Shown: in pieces, positions 1-9,521 of the stretch | Layout of the letters: every line of letters starts with the position of its first letter | How positions within the stretch are numbered: position 1 is the stretch's first letter | Assembly (NCBI RefSeq): GCF_009932725.1 | Contig: NZ_BLJU01000002.1 | Location: 1-64,000 of the forward strand | Direction of reading: 5' to 3' | Source of the DNA: Pseudomonas yangonensis | GTDB taxonomy: Bacteria; Pseudomonadota; Gammaproteobacteria; Pseudomonadales; Pseudomonadaceae | Length of the DNA stretch: 64,000 nt | Translations under genes and position numbers: made by a program | The notes under the pieces: model-generated | What the model saw: the letters and a program-made list of their open reading frames with translations, nothing else | Told to the model about the DNA's origin: nothing | Database searches by the model: none

Positions 1-228
1 GGATGCAATCCGGGGCTTGGTGGCGATGGTTCGCGGATTTCATCCGGGTGACGGCCGTGTGCGCGAAACCGGTAGGAGCGAGCTCTGCTCGCGAAGCGGT
101 TGGCGCCTTGTCGGGTTGCAGGGGGATTTCGGCGTGGTTGGGGATGGTGCTTTCCATCCGCCAGCTGTGTGCTGTGGAAGGGCTGGGCAAGCTGTCGCGG
201 CTAAAGCCCCTCCCACAGGATAGTGAGC
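1..228. repeat. REP-type palindrome cluster downstream of lolB
   Basis: No gene is visible. Three short palindrome families that recur elsewhere in the window are packed here. GGATGCAATCC at the left edge pairs with CGGATTTCATCCGG near 34-48. GTAGGAGCGAGC...GCTCGCGAA lies at 72-95 and matches the arms found before murI. GTCGCGGCTAAAGCCCCTCC lies at 194-213 and matches copies near 49999 and 52300. Such elements are typical Pseudomonas extragenic repeats and may act as transcript 3' ends for the lolB operon; that role is inferred. Confidence 0.7.
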
Positions 229-843
229 TTATTGCCCCAACTGGCGCGGCTGCCAATCCTTGATCACCAGGGTCACTTCCAGATCCTGGCCGTATAGCTT
301 CATCCGCTCTGGCAGGGCGTAGCCGTTCTGCTCGGTATAGCGCTGGTATTCGACTTTCCAGCCGTCCTGCTCCAGCTGCGCCAGGTGGCTTTCGCCGTCG
401 AGGGTGATGCGGCTGCGGCTTTCCGGGGCGGGCAGGCCGCGAATCCACCAGAGCAGGTTGGAGACTGGCAGATCCAGGCGCAGTTGCTCGTGCAGCAGGG
501 CCTCGGGAGATTCGGCGCGGAAGCGGCCACGGTTGGACACTTCCAGCAGAACGTCACCCGGGCGCCCGGTCAGGCGCGCGGCGCCACCGCCCAGCGGGCC
601 GGACAGGCGGATGTCGTAGTAGTCCTGGCGCTGCAGCCAGAACAGCGTGGCGCTGCCGGAGTCCTGCGGGGCGCGGATGCCGATCTTGCCGTTGATCTGC
701 CAGCCGTCGAGCTGGGTGATCTGCTGTTTGTGGGCTTTCCACTGGGCCGGGTCGCCCTGGCCTTCCAGCGCTTCGTGCGAGGTGAGGCCGGCGCAACCGG
801 CGAGCAGGGCGAGAAGGCTGAATACGAGTAGGTGACGAAGCAT
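229..843 (-). CDS. lolB: Outer-membrane lipoprotein receptor LolB
   Basis: A 204-residue lipoprotein. The N-terminus has a short charged region, a Leu/Ala-rich hydrophobic core and the lipobox LLAGC with the lipidated cysteine at residue 17. The mature part has the LolB pattern ([12 protein letters not shown], then [12 protein letters not shown]). In the family, LolB takes lipoproteins from periplasmic LolA and inserts them into the outer membrane. Its start codon overlaps the stop of the upstream TPR lipoprotein gene by one base (TGATG), so the two are probably translationally coupled. Length is normal for the family. Confidence 0.93.
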   Translation of the reverse strand: MLRHLLVFSLLALLAGCAGLTSHEALEGQGDPAQWKAHKQQITQLDGWQINGKIGIRAPQDSGSATLFWLQRQDYYDIRLSGPLGGGAARLTGRPGDVLLEVSNRGRFRAESPEALLHEQLRLDLPVSNLLWWIRGLPAPESRSRITLDGESHLAQLEQDGWKVEYQRYTEQNGYALPERMKLYGQDLEVTLVIKDWQPRQLGQ

Positions 844-2570
844 CAGGGAGTCTCGGAACCGGTCAGGCGCAACAGCGTGTCACGCAGGATGGGACTATCG
901 GGCGTTTTACGCAGTGCGTCGCGCCAGATGCCACGGGCTTCACGCTGCTTGCCCTGGGCCCAGAGCACTTCGCCGAGGTGGGCAGCGACTTCGTGGTCGG
1001 GGAATTTCTCCAAGGCCTGGCGCAGCAGACGTTCGGCCTCGTCGAGATTGCCCAGGCGATAGTTGACCCAGCCGAGGCTGTCGAGAATCGCCGGGTCATT
1101 CGGGTTGAGCTGATGCGCCTTGGCGATCAGCTCGCGCGCTTCTTCGTAGCGCGTGGTGCGGTCGGCCAGGGTGTAGCCCAGGGCATTGAGGGCCATGGCA
1201 TGCTCCGGCTCGCGCTCGATGATGTAACGCAGGTCGGTTTCCAGCTGAGCCAGGTCATCGCGTTTTTCCGCCAGCATGGCGCGGGTGTAGAGCAGGTTGA
1301 GGTCGTTGGGGTACTGCTCCAGGCCCTCGTTGATGACCTTCCAGGCCGGCTCGACCTGGCCGCTGTTGCTCAGCCCTTCGGCCTCGATCAGGTACAGCTG
1401 GATGGCGTAATCCGGCTGGGCGTCGCGGGCCTGGGCCAGGCGTGCGCTGGCTTCTTCGCTGCGCTGTTGGGAGAACAGCAGTTCGGCCTGGCGCTGCTGG
1501 GCTGGCAGGTAGTCGTTGCTCGGACCAACCAGGGCGTATTCCTGCAGGGCGCTGTCGTCGTCGTTCAGCTCTTCGTAGGCGCGGCCGAGGTTGTAATGGG
1601 CGGCATCGACATGACTGCGACGTTCGACCAGCTCCTCCAGATAGACGATGGCCTCTTCCCAGGCTTCGGCTTCCAGGCACACCAGGGCCAGGGAGAAACG
1701 CAGGTCGTCATCGTTGGGGTTCTCCTGCACCAGCTTGGAGAACTCGCCCTTGGCGTCGTCGAGGCGGTCCTGTTCGACCAGCAGGCGCGCGTAGGTCAGG
1801 CGCAGACGTTTGTCATCGGGGTTCTTGCGGATGCCTTTCTGCAGCAACGGCAGGGCCTCGTCGCCACGACCGAGGCTTTGCAGCAGGCGGGCGCGCAGCA
1901 GGATCGGCGAAACCTGATCGGCACTTGCGGCACTGTCTTCGAGCAGCGCCAGGGCCTCTTCGGAACGGCCATCCTGTTGCAGGAGAATGGCCTTGCCGAA
2001 CAGCAGCTGGCTGTTGTCCGGGTTCTTGCTCAGCAGGCGGTCAAAGCCTTGCAGCAGACCGGCACGGGTGTCCGGGTCGGTTTCCGCGGCAGAGAGCGCA
2101 AGGAAATCGAAGTGGGTATCACCCTGGCGCTGCAGCACCTGCTCCATGTAGGTCATGGATTCGTCGTAGCGGCCGGCGCGGGCCAGCTGTACGGCGGCGG
2201 CGCGTTGCGCATCGATGTTGCCCGGTGCGTTGCTGGCCCAGATCAGCGCGCTGTCCAGGGCAGCCTGTTCGGCGCCAAGGTATTCGGCAATGCGGAAGGC
2301 GCGTTCGGCTACGCCGGCATCGCCTGTGCTCTGCGCCTGCTGCACGTAGTTGCCGAGGGCGATGTCGAAGCGGTTGCGCTGCCCGGCCAGCTCGGCGGTG
2401 AGCAGGGCGAACAGGGTTTCCTGACTGAACGAGCCGTACTCGCTCGGTTCCAGTTGGGTGGCCTGGTCGGCTTCCTGCACCGGCGGCGTACCGTCCGGCT
2501 CGCTGGGGGCGAAGGTTTGGCAGCCGCTGAGGAAGGCGAATGCGGTGAGCAACGCGAGGGGTCTGTTCAT
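843..2570 (-). CDS. Tetratricopeptide-repeat lipoprotein
   Basis: A 575-residue protein whose first 17 residues form a lipoprotein signal (AFLSGC, Cys17). The rest is made of degenerate TPR units, clearest toward the C-terminus ([13 protein letters not shown]..., [19 protein letters not shown]). The open frame continues upstream to 2744, but the ATG at 2570 is chosen because it places the lipoprotein signal at the N-terminus. TPR domains bind other proteins, and the lipid anchor suggests assembly or scaffolding at the envelope; no specific partner can be read from sequence. It precedes lolB with a one-base overlap and is divergent from hemA, an arrangement I recall from other Pseudomonas. Confidence 0.88.
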   Translation of the reverse strand: MNRPLALLTAFAFLSGCQTFAPSEPDGTPPVQEADQATQLEPSEYGSFSQETLFALLTAELAGQRNRFDIALGNYVQQAQSTGDAGVAERAFRIAEYLGAEQAALDSALIWASNAPGNIDAQRAAAVQLARAGRYDESMTYMEQVLQRQGDTHFDFLALSAAETDPDTRAGLLQGFDRLLSKNPDNSQLLFGKAILLQQDGRSEEALALLEDSAASADQVSPILLRARLLQSLGRGDEALPLLQKGIRKNPDDKRLRLTYARLLVEQDRLDDAKGEFSKLVQENPNDDDLRFSLALVCLEAEAWEEAIVYLEELVERRSHVDAAHYNLGRAYEELNDDDSALQEYALVGPSNDYLPAQQRQAELLFSQQRSEEASARLAQARDAQPDYAIQLYLIEAEGLSNSGQVEPAWKVINEGLEQYPNDLNLLYTRAMLAEKRDDLAQLETDLRYIIEREPEHAMALNALGYTLADRTTRYEEARELIAKAHQLNPNDPAILDSLGWVNYRLGNLDEAERLLRQALEKFPDHEVAAHLGEVLWAQGKQREARGIWRDALRKTPDSPILRDTLLRLTGSETP

Positions 2571-2779
2571 AGTGCCTTGTCGTGCGTTATTCCGGGGCGA
2601 GGGCCTTGCTGGCTCGTGCCCTGCGACGTTCGCGGCATCATGACACAAGCCTTTGAGCAAGCCCACTGGCCAGCACGATGCGGCGAACCGTCTATTGGGA
2701 CAATAGGTCGCAGGAGTTGTTCTATCGGGGGCGAAGTAGGACAATTGCCGGCTCCCGTATTGCCCCTCAGCGACTCTGC

Positions 2780-4060
2780 ATGGCCTTTATCGCCCTCGGC
2801 ATCAACCACAAGACCGCCTCGGTAGAGGTGCGCGAGCGCGTTGCCTTCACCCCTGAGCAACTGGTCGAGGCGCTGCAGCAGCTGTGTCGGCTGACGCCCA
2901 GCCGTGAAGCGGCGATCCTCTCCACCTGCAACCGCAGCGAGTTGTACCTGGAGCAGGATCAGCTGAGCAGTGACGACGTGCTGCAGTGGCTGGCCGACTA
3001 CCACCGCCTGAGCATCGATGAACTGCGTGCCTGCGCCTACGTGCACAGCGAGCAGGACGCGGTGCGCCACATGATGCGCGTGGCCTGCGGTCTCGACTCG
3101 ATGGTCCTCGGCGAGCCCCAGATTCTCGGTCAGCTCAAGTCCGCCTATGCCGTAGCGCGTGAGGCCGGTACCGTCGGCCCGCTGCTCGGCCGCCTGTTCC
3201 AGGCCACCTTCAGCACCGCCAAGACCGTGCGCACCGACACCGCCATCGGCGAGAACCCGGTGTCCGTGGCCTTCGCTGCGGTGAGCCTGGCCAAGCAGAT
3301 CTTCGCCGACCTGCACCGCAGCCAGGCGCTGCTGATCGGCGCTGGCGAGACCATCAGTCTGGTGGCGCGCCACCTGCATGACCAGGGCATCAAGCGCATC
3401 GTCGTCGCCAACCGTACCCTGGAACGTGCCAGCCAGTTGGCTGAGCAGTTCGGGGCGCATGCGGTGCTGCTCTCGGATATTCCCGATGAGCTGGCGCACA
3501 GCGACATCGTCATCAGCTCCACGGCCAGCCAGTTGCCGATCCTCGGCAAGGGTGCGGTGGAAAGTGCGCTGAAAAAGCGCAAGCACAAGCCGATCTTCAT
3601 GGTCGACATCGCCGTGCCGCGCGATATCGAACCGCAGGTGGGCGAGCTGGATGACGTCTACCTCTATACCGTCGATGATCTGCACGAGGTCATCGAGGAA
3701 AACCTCAAGAGCCGCCAGGGTGCGGCGCAGGCTGCCGAGGAGCTGATCGCTGCCGGCACCGACGATTTCATGCAGCGCCTGCGCGAGCTGGCCGCAGTCG
3801 ACGTGCTCAAGGCCTACCGCCAGCAGGCCGAGCGCCTGCGCGACGAGGAGCTGGCCAAGGCCCAGCGCATGCTGGTCAATGGCAGCAATCCCGAGGACGT
3901 GCTGGCGCAACTGGCGCGCGGCCTGACCAACAAACTGCTGCACGCGCCCAGCGTGCGCATGAAGAAACTTACCGCCGAGGGGCGCGTCGATGCGCTCAGC
4001 CTGGCCCAGGAATTGTTCGCCCTCGACGAGAGCGCGCCGCAGGACAAAGGTCTGCAATGA
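2780..4060 (+). CDS. hemA: Glutamyl-tRNA reductase
   Basis: A 426-residue enzyme of the C5 pathway that reduces glutamyl-tRNA(Glu) with NADPH to glutamate-1-semialdehyde, the first committed step of haem synthesis. The catalytic cysteine lies in STCNRSELY (Cys50). [15 protein letters not shown] follows in the catalytic domain, then a Rossmann NADPH site (LLIGAGE), and the C-terminal helical dimerisation region. The frame is open from 2678, but [13 protein letters not shown] is the conserved N-terminus, so the ATG at 2780 is used. It overlaps prfA by four bases (ATGA). hemH lies elsewhere in the same window. Confidence 0.97.
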   Translation: MAFIALGINHKTASVEVRERVAFTPEQLVEALQQLCRLTPSREAAILSTCNRSELYLEQDQLSSDDVLQWLADYHRLSIDELRACAYVHSEQDAVRHMMRVACGLDSMVLGEPQILGQLKSAYAVAREAGTVGPLLGRLFQATFSTAKTVRTDTAIGENPVSVAFAAVSLAKQIFADLHRSQALLIGAGETISLVARHLHDQGIKRIVVANRTLERASQLAEQFGAHAVLLSDIPDELAHSDIVISSTASQLPILGKGAVESALKKRKHKPIFMVDIAVPRDIEPQVGELDDVYLYTVDDLHEVIEENLKSRQGAAQAAEELIAAGTDDFMQRLRELAAVDVLKAYRQQAERLRDEELAKAQRMLVNGSNPEDVLAQLARGLTNKLLHAPSVRMKKLTAEGRVDALSLAQELFALDESAPQDKGLQ

Positions 4061-5139
4061 AAGCTTCACTGTTGAACAAGCTGGATAACCTCAGCGACCG
4101 CTTCGAGGAACTGACGGCGCTGCTCGGCGATGCCGAGGTGATTTCCAAGCAGACGCAGTTTCGCGCCTACTCCAGGGAATACGCCGAGATCGAGCCGGTG
4201 ATCGCCACCTTCCGCGAGCTGCGCAAGGTGCAGAGCGATCTCGAAGGCGCCCAGGCGCTGCTCAAGGAAAGCGACCCGGACCTGCGTGAGATGGCCGAAG
4301 AAGAAGTGGCCCAGGCCAAGGAAGCTTTGACCACCCTGGAAGACAAGCTGCAGCGCATGCTGCTGCCCAAGGACCCCAACGACGGCCGCAACGTCTACCT
4401 GGAAGTGCGCGCCGGTACCGGCGGCGACGAGGCGGCGATCTTCTCCGGCGATCTGTTCCGCATGTACTCGCGCTACGCCGAGAAGCAGGGTTGGCGCGTC
4501 GAGGTGCTGTCGGCCAACGAGGGCGAGCACGGCGGCTTCAAGGAGGTGATCGCCCGCGTCGAGGGTGAGAACGTCTACGCCAAGCTCAAGTTCGAGTCCG
4601 GCGCCCATCGCGTGCAGCGCGTGCCGGAAACCGAATCCCAGGGCCGCATCCATACCTCCGCCTGCACCGTGGCGGTGCTGCCGGAGCCGGACGAGCAGGC
4701 GGCCATCGAGATCAACCCGGCCGATCTGCGCGTCGATACCTACCGCAGCTCTGGCGCTGGCGGCCAGCACGTCAACACCACCGACTCGGCGATCCGCATC
4801 ACCCACATTCCCACCGGCACCGTGGTGGAATGCCAGGAAGAGCGCTCGCAGCACAAGAACCGCGCCAAGGCCATGGCCTGGCTGGCGGCCAAACTGCAGG
4901 ACCAGCAGGAAGCGGCGGCGCACAAGGAAATGTCCGACACGCGCAAGCTGCTGGTCGGCTCGGGCGACCGTTCCGAGCGCATCCGCACCTACAACTTCCC
5001 GCAGGGCCGGGTCACCGACCACCGCATCAACCTGACACTGTATTCGCTGAGCGAAGTCATGGCCGGCGGCGTGGAGGCAGTGATCGAGCCCTTGCTGGCC
5101 GAGTACCAGGCCGACCAGCTGGCGGCGCTGGGGGACTAA
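4057..5139 (+). CDS. prfA: Peptide chain release factor 1
   Basis: A 360-residue RF1 that recognises UAA and UAG stop codons and triggers release of the nascent peptide. The GGQ motif lies at 235-237 in [13 protein letters not shown], and the stop-codon-reading PxT motif appears as PET at 190-192, just before [11 protein letters not shown]. Length is typical. Its start overlaps the hemA stop, and prmC, which methylates the GGQ glutamine, lies 274 bp downstream, separated by a REP cluster. The hemA-prfA-prmC order is common in gammaproteobacteria. Confidence 0.97.
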   Translation: MKASLLNKLDNLSDRFEELTALLGDAEVISKQTQFRAYSREYAEIEPVIATFRELRKVQSDLEGAQALLKESDPDLREMAEEEVAQAKEALTTLEDKLQRMLLPKDPNDGRNVYLEVRAGTGGDEAAIFSGDLFRMYSRYAEKQGWRVEVLSANEGEHGGFKEVIARVEGENVYAKLKFESGAHRVQRVPETESQGRIHTSACTVAVLPEPDEQAAIEINPADLRVDTYRSSGAGGQHVNTTDSAIRITHIPTGTVVECQEERSQHKNRAKAMAWLAAKLQDQQEAAAHKEMSDTRKLLVGSGDRSERIRTYNFPQGRVTDHRINLTLYSLSEVMAGGVEAVIEPLLAEYQADQLAALGD

Positions 5140-5169
5140 AAAGCGGCTGCAGGCCACAGGCTAAAAGCC

Positions 5170-5397
5170 GTAGCCCGGATGCAATCCGGGAAGAGCTGAC
5201 AGCAAGCGCCAACGTAGCGCCTAACAGTCCCCTCTCCCCTCGGGGAGAGGGTTAGGGAGAGGGGGGCGCAACGACACACCCTCTCCCCCGACCCCCGCTC
5301 TGCGTCCCAGCCCCTCGCAGAGCCCAGGGCGCTTGAGCGGGCGAAGTGATGCTTCGCTATCTCCGCTCAAGCGCCGCAAGCGGGAGAGGGGAGAAAA
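5170..5397. repeat. REP cluster between prfA and prmC
   Basis: The prfA-prmC gap holds two palindrome families. GTAGCCCGGATGCAATCCGG lies at 5170-5189. A CCTCTCCCC...GGGGAGAGG hairpin centred near 5240 is followed by further CCCTCTCCC and GGGAGAGG runs up to about 5397. The first also occurs at 36787, 36825 and 56078-56134; the second at about 36881 and 61190. They would fold into stable hairpins in the transcript that links prfA to prmC. Confidence 0.75.
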
Positions 5398-5413
5398 GCA
5401 GTCAGGATGAACC

Positions 5414-6247
5414 ATGGCCACCATCGAATCTCTGCTCGACAACGCCGATCTGCCCGACTCGCCCACGCCGCGGCTGGACGCCGAGCTGCTGCTTGCCGCC
5501 GCGCTGAACAAGCCGCGCAGCTACCTGCGTACCTGGCCGGAGCGCGAGCTGGATGACGAGCAGCTGGCGCTGTTCCAGGCGAATCTAATGCGTCGCTGTC
5601 AAGGCGAGCCGGTGGCCTATATCCTCGGCCTCCAGGGTTTCTGGAGTCTGGAACTGGAGGTGGCGCCGCATACCCTGATCCCGCGCCCGGACACCGAACT
5701 GCTGGTGGAAACCGCTCTTGCTCTGCTGCCGGCTGCACCCTTGACCATGCTGGATCTCGGCACCGGTACCGGCGCCATCGCCCTGGCCCTGGCCAGCGAG
5801 CGGCCGGCCTGGCGGGTGACCGGGGTGGATCGTGTCGAGGAGGCCGTGGCGCTGGCCGAGCGCAATCGCCAGCGCCTGCAACTGGACAATGCTGCGTTCA
5901 TGCTCAGCCATTGGTTCTCTGCCCTGAGCGGGCAGCGTTATGGCCTGATCCTGAGCAATCCGCCCTATATCCGCGCCGACGACCAGCACCTCGTGCAGGG
6001 CGACGTGCGCTTCGAACCAAGCAGCGCGCTGGTAGCTGGTTGCGACGGGCTGGACGATATTCGTGCGATCATCCAGGCCGCGCCGCAGCACCTGCTATCC
6101 GGTGGCTGGCTGCTGCTGGAGCATGGCTTCGACCAGGCCGAGGCGGTGCGCGGGCTACTGGCCGCCGCCGGCTTCGCCGAGGTGCATAGCCGGCGTGACC
6201 TGGGCGGCCATGAGCGCATCAGTCTGGGACGTTTCGACCATGAGTGA
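5414..6247 (+). CDS. prmC: Release factor glutamine methyltransferase
   Basis: A 277-residue SAM-dependent methyltransferase that N5-methylates the glutamine of the GGQ motif in RF1 and RF2. The SAM-binding glycine loop is DLGTGTGAIAL (114-124), and the substrate-amide motif NPPY lies at 182-185. The N-terminal helical domain that docks release factors is present. Its physical link to prfA supports the call. The end overlaps the moeB start by eight bases. Confidence 0.95.
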   Translation: MATIESLLDNADLPDSPTPRLDAELLLAAALNKPRSYLRTWPERELDDEQLALFQANLMRRCQGEPVAYILGLQGFWSLELEVAPHTLIPRPDTELLVETALALLPAAPLTMLDLGTGTGAIALALASERPAWRVTGVDRVEEAVALAERNRQRLQLDNAAFMLSHWFSALSGQRYGLILSNPPYIRADDQHLVQGDVRFEPSSALVAGCDGLDDIRAIIQAAPQHLLSGGWLLLEHGFDQAEAVRGLLAAAGFAEVHSRRDLGGHERISLGRFDHE

Positions 6248-7001
6248 CGATATGCTGAGCGATGACGAGCTGCTGCGCTACAGCCGGCAGATTCTGCTGA
6301 AACAGATCGATGTGGACGGCCAGTTGCGCCTGAAACAGGGCCGCGTGCTGATCGTCGGCATGGGCGGGCTGGGCTCGCCGGTGGCTCTGTACCTTGCTGC
6401 CGCCGGCGTCGGTGAACTGCACCTGGCCGACTTCGACACGGTGGACCTGACCAACCTGCAGCGGCAGATCGCCCACGACACCGCCAGCATTGGCCAGGCC
6501 AAGGTGGATTCGGCCATCGTGCGTCTGGCGGCGATCAATCCGCAGATCAAACTGGTGCCGCATCGCCAGGCGCTGGATGCCGACTCGCTGGCTGCCGCAG
6601 TGAGCAGTGTCGACCTGGTGCTGGACTGCTCGGACAATTTCTCTACCCGCGAGGCGGTCAATGCCGCTTGCGTCGCAGCCGGCAAGCCGCTGGTGTCCGG
6701 TGCGGCGATCCGCCTGGAAGGGCAGCTGTCGGTGTTCGATCCGCGCAATGCCGCCAGCCCCTGTTACCACTGCCTGTACGGCCACGGCAGCGAGGCCGAG
6801 CTGACCTGCAGCGAGGCCGGCGTGGTCGGCCCGTTGGTGGGCCTGGTGGGCAGCCTGCAGGCGCTGGAGGCGCTCAAGCTGCTGGCCGGTTTCGGCGAGC
6901 CGCTGGTCGGTCGCCTGTTGCTGATCGATGCACTGGGTACGCGCTTTCGCGAACTACGGGTCAAACGCGACCCGGCCTGCGAGGTGTGCGGTGGGCGTTA
7001 A
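6240..7001 (+). CDS. moeB: Molybdopterin-synthase adenylyltransferase / ThiF-family E1-like enzyme
   Basis: A 253-residue E1-like adenylyltransferase. It has the nucleotide-binding loop GMGGLGSP (about 40-47), the aspartate-rich [13 protein letters not shown] segment, and two Cys pairs for structural zinc (CYHC and, near the C-terminus, CEVCGG). MoeB adenylates the C-terminal glycine of MoaD in molybdopterin synthesis; ThiF does the same for ThiS and is hard to separate by sequence alone. The ATG at 6240 is chosen because [20 protein letters not shown] is the family N-terminus, giving an eight-base overlap with prmC. Confidence 0.9.
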   Translation: MSDDMLSDDELLRYSRQILLKQIDVDGQLRLKQGRVLIVGMGGLGSPVALYLAAAGVGELHLADFDTVDLTNLQRQIAHDTASIGQAKVDSAIVRLAAINPQIKLVPHRQALDADSLAAAVSSVDLVLDCSDNFSTREAVNAACVAAGKPLVSGAAIRLEGQLSVFDPRNAASPCYHCLYGHGSEAELTCSEAGVVGPLVGLVGSLQALEALKLLAGFGEPLVGRLLLIDALGTRFRELRVKRDPACEVCGGR

Positions 7002-7006
7002 GGACC

Positions 7007-7076
7007 GTAGGAGCGAGCTCTGCTCGCGAATGTCGCCGCAGCCTCAAGACGCTTCGCGAGCAGAGCTCGCTCCTAC
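7007..7076. repeat. Perfect REP inverted pair at the moeB-murI junction
   Basis: Two perfectly complementary 24-base arms lie at 7007-7030 and 7053-7076, starting GTAGGAGCGAGC and ending GCTCGCTCCTAC, with a 22-base loop. The right arm ends one base before the ATG at 7078, so it occupies the place where the murI ribosome-binding site would normally be. The same palindrome occurs singly at 72-95. Confidence 0.9.
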
Positions 7077-7077
7077 A

Positions 7078-7869
7078 ATGAGCCGGTCACAGGCGCCGGT
7101 TGGCGTTTTCGATTCCGGCGTCGGCGGTCTGTCGGTGCTGCGCGAGATTCGCCAGCTGCTGCCCAACGAGTCGCTGCTCTACGTGGCCGACAGCGGCCAT
7201 GTGCCCTACGGCGAGAAGAGCGCGGAGTACATTCGCGAGCGCTGCGTGCTGATCACCGAGCACCTGCTGGCGCAGGGCGCCAAAGCCCTGGTGCTGGCCT
7301 GCAATACGGCGACGGCGGCAGCTGCTGGAGAACTACGCGAACGTTATCCGGATTTGCCCATCGTCGGTATGGAGCCTGCGGTTAAACCGGCGGCAGCGGC
7401 GACCCGCAGCGGCGTGGTCGGTGTGCTGGCGACCACCGGTACGCTCAAGAGCGCGCGGTTCGCTGCGCTGCTCGATCGCTTCGCCAATGATGTGCGGGTG
7501 ATCACCCAGCCTTGCCCGGGGCTGGTGGAATGCATCGAGGCCGGCGAGCTGCAGGCGCCGGCCACCCGTGAACTGCTGCAAGGTTATGTGGCGCCGCTGC
7601 TGGCAGAGGGCTGCGATACCTTGATTCTCGGTTGCACCCACTATCCCTTCCTGCGCCCGCTGCTCGCTGAGCTGGTGCCGGCATCGGTGAGCCTGATCGA
7701 CACCGGTGCTGCGGTGGCGCGCCAGCTGCAGCGCCTGCTCGCTCACCACGATCTGCTGGCCACTCAGCCTGCCCTGTCAACGCGTTACTGGAGCAGTGGA
7801 GAAGCCTCGCAACTTTGCCGAGTATTGCCGATTTTGTTGGGTGAACAGGCCAAGGTTCATTCGATTTAG
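7078..7869 (+). CDS. murI: Glutamate racemase
   Basis: A 263-residue racemase converting L- to D-glutamate for peptidoglycan. DSGVGGLS (Asp12) and the two catalytic cysteines in ACNTATAAA (Cys75) and GCTHYPF (Cys186) are all present. The start is uncertain. ATG 7078 matches the conserved protein start but has no Shine-Dalgarno, because a REP hairpin arm ends immediately upstream. An in-frame GTG at 6991 has GAGG about six bases upstream and would add 29 residues encoded largely by the REP. An in-frame ATG at 7030 is a third option. Confidence 0.95.
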   Translation: MSRSQAPVGVFDSGVGGLSVLREIRQLLPNESLLYVADSGHVPYGEKSAEYIRERCVLITEHLLAQGAKALVLACNTATAAAAGELRERYPDLPIVGMEPAVKPAAAATRSGVVGVLATTGTLKSARFAALLDRFANDVRVITQPCPGLVECIEAGELQAPATRELLQGYVAPLLAEGCDTLILGCTHYPFLRPLLAELVPASVSLIDTGAAVARQLQRLLAHHDLLATQPALSTRYWSSGEASQLCRVLPILLGEQAKVHSI

Positions 7870-7895
7870 TGAATCTTTTTCAAATTGCGCTTTCA

Positions 7896-7924
7896 TTGAC
7901 ACTAGATGTTTCTATATTTTGTTA
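7896..7924 (+). promoter_or_regulatory. Possible pagL promoter
   Basis: The 94-base murI-pagL gap is AT-rich compared with its surroundings. TTGACA lies at 7896-7901. With a 17-base spacer the -10 would be TTGTTA at 7919-7924, a weak match; the better-looking TATATT at 7913 sits too close. P. aeruginosa pagL responds to PhoPQ, but I see no clear PhoP direct repeat here. Confidence 0.3.
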
Positions 7925-7963
7925 CAGGCCTGATAAAACCTCTCGCTATTAAAGGAATGACTC

Positions 7964-8479
7964 ATGAAGAAGTTGTGTGCCTTTGCTGCAGCTACGGCCC
8001 TCTCGTTCGGAACCATGGGCGCTGCGCAGGCTGCGGATGTAACCGCGGCTATTGGTCAGAGTGGCGATTCCACCATGGTTTACCGTTTGGGCGCGCAGTG
8101 GGACTGGAACCATAGCTGGCTGGAAAGCAGCTACGGTCGTCTGACGGGTTACTGGGACCTGGGCTACACCTACTGGGACGGCGACGACACGGCGAGCAAC
8201 CACAGCCTCTCCTTCGCTCCGGTGTTCGTTTACGAATTCGCCGGGCAGAATGTGCGCCCCTATATCGAAGCCGGTATCGGCGTTGCCGCGTTCTCCAGCA
8301 CCGAGCTGGAAAGCAACGATCTGGGCTCTTCCTTCCAGTTCGAGGACCGCATCGGCGTAGGCCTGCGTTTCGCCGGGCAGGAAATCGGCCTGCGTGCGAT
8401 CCATTATTCCAACGCCGGTCTGAAGAAGCCGAACGATGGCGCCGAAGCCTACACCGTGCATTACCGCATGAGCTTCTAA
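7964..8479 (+). CDS. pagL: Lipid A 3-O-deacylase PagL
   Basis: A 171-residue outer-membrane beta-barrel enzyme that removes the 3-O-acyl chain of lipid A, lowering its inflammatory activity. A signal peptide ends at AQA (about residue 23). The catalytic residues are His147, Ser149 (IHYSNAG) and Glu161; their spacing equals that of His126/Ser128/Glu140 in the P. aeruginosa enzyme. The C-terminus ends in Phe, as expected for BAM-assembled barrels. It stands alone between murI and a terminator, the position pagL has in P. aeruginosa as I recall it. Confidence 0.93.
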   Translation: MKKLCAFAAATALSFGTMGAAQAADVTAAIGQSGDSTMVYRLGAQWDWNHSWLESSYGRLTGYWDLGYTYWDGDDTASNHSLSFAPVFVYEFAGQNVRPYIEAGIGVAAFSSTELESNDLGSSFQFEDRIGVGLRFAGQEIGLRAIHYSNAGLKKPNDGAEAYTVHYRMSF

Positions 8480-8502
8480 GCGGTCATCGACGTCGCCATA
8501 AA

Positions 8503-8537
8503 GAAATCGCCCCTCTGTACGAGGGGCGATTTCGTTT
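8503..8537. terminator. Bidirectional rho-independent terminator
   Basis: A perfect 13-bp stem (GAAATCGCCCCTC paired with GAGGGGCGATTTC) around loop TGTAC lies between convergent pagL and the LysR gene. The A/T-rich stem ends provide short U tracts in both directions (GTTT on plus, CTTT on minus). Confidence 0.85.
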
Positions 8538-8547
8538 CAGATGGCGT

Positions 8548-9408
8548 TCAGATCATCGGGTCCCAGCGCTGCGACCAGTCGGTGTCTTCGGCGATGATCT
8601 CGCGCAGCAGATCGAACGACTGCTGCAGCACTGCCGAGTCGCGTTCCCGGGAATACACCAGGTAGGTCGGGTAGCTGAACTCCGGCGCGCGAGGCACGCG
8701 TTTGAGCACCTTCTTGTCCAGGTAGCTCTGCACCACCCGCGTGCGGAAGTAGCCAGAGCCACCGTGTTCGAGGATGTACTGCAGGGCCAGCGGGCCGAGG
8801 TTGAAGGACACCGGCGCCTTGGCCCGATCCGGTAGCGCGCTGTCGTGCTGCAGGCGGAAGGCCTCGCCCCAATCGACGTACACGTAGGGTTCGGGATTCT
8901 TCGCGCGCACCAGGATCAGCTTTTCTTCCAGCAACTGCTCCACCTGCATGCCCGGCCAGTAGTTGGGCTGATACACCAGGGCGGCATCCAGCACGCCCAG
9001 CTCCAGCTGACGCAGCAGCTCCTGGCCGTCGCCGATATGGGTGTGCACGGCGTAGTGGTCGATGTTGGCGCGGATGCGGCTGACCCAGCGCAGCATCAGC
9101 GGGTTGCACAGGCTGACTTCGCCGCCGACGTGGACCACGTTGTTATAGCCGTCCGGCAGGGGCAGGTCGCGCTGCGCCGCCTCCCAGGTTTGCAATATCT
9201 GGTTGGCATAGGCGACGAAGGCTTCGCCGTCGGCAGTCAGCTTGGCCCCGGCTCGGTTGCGTACGAACAGCGTGCAGTTGAGGTGACCTTCAAGCTTTTG
9301 GATGCGCGCCGTGACGGCTGTCTGGGTAATGTGCAGGCGTTCGGCGGCGGCGATGAAGCTGCCGCTGCGAACGATTTCCAGAAAGGTGCGAGTCAGATCG
9401 ATGTCCAT
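8548..9408 (-). CDS. LysR-family transcriptional regulator
   Basis: A 286-residue LysR protein. The N-terminal winged helix-turn-helix is clear (FLEIVRSGSFIAAAERLHITQTAVTARIQKLE, about 8-40), followed by a periplasmic-binding-like effector domain. The target and ligand are not evident. It lies in tandem downstream of the HPP-CBS gene with a 113-base gap and no divergent partner, so the usual LysR rule of regulating a divergent neighbour gives no hint. It is absent from the pagL-photolyase interval in the P. aeruginosa order I recall. Confidence 0.9.
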   Translation of the reverse strand: MDIDLTRTFLEIVRSGSFIAAAERLHITQTAVTARIQKLEGHLNCTLFVRNRAGAKLTADGEAFVAYANQILQTWEAAQRDLPLPDGYNNVVHVGGEVSLCNPLMLRWVSRIRANIDHYAVHTHIGDGQELLRQLELGVLDAALVYQPNYWPGMQVEQLLEEKLILVRAKNPEPYVYVDWGEAFRLQHDSALPDRAKAPVSFNLGPLALQYILEHGGSGYFRTRVVQSYLDKKVLKRVPRAPEFSYPTYLVYSRERDSAVLQQSFDLLREIIAEDTDWSQRWDPMI

Positions 9409-9521
9409 GTCGTGGCGGGGCTCAGCAAGCGGGCAGACGCGCAGTGTAAGGGCTGCTCTGGCACTTTTCGATGCGCAGCCGCATTACGCCGTCACGAGCT
9501 GCGTCACTACAGATCGTCGTT

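Noticed and set aside
978-2825. 615-codon plus-strand ORF opposite the TPR lipoprotein gene
   Set aside because: It is the antisense shadow of a clear TPR protein; high GC gives long antisense frames and the translation shows no domain.
2567-4069. 500-codon minus-strand ORF opposite hemA
   Set aside because: Antisense to an unmistakable hemA; low-complexity His/Gln/Val-rich product.
4066-5157. 363-codon minus-strand ORF opposite prfA
   Set aside because: Antisense to prfA, which carries the GGQ motif; product has no recognisable domain.
5226-5397. CRISPR-like repeats
   Set aside because: The repeated CCTCTCCC units are palindromic REP copies without regular spacers.
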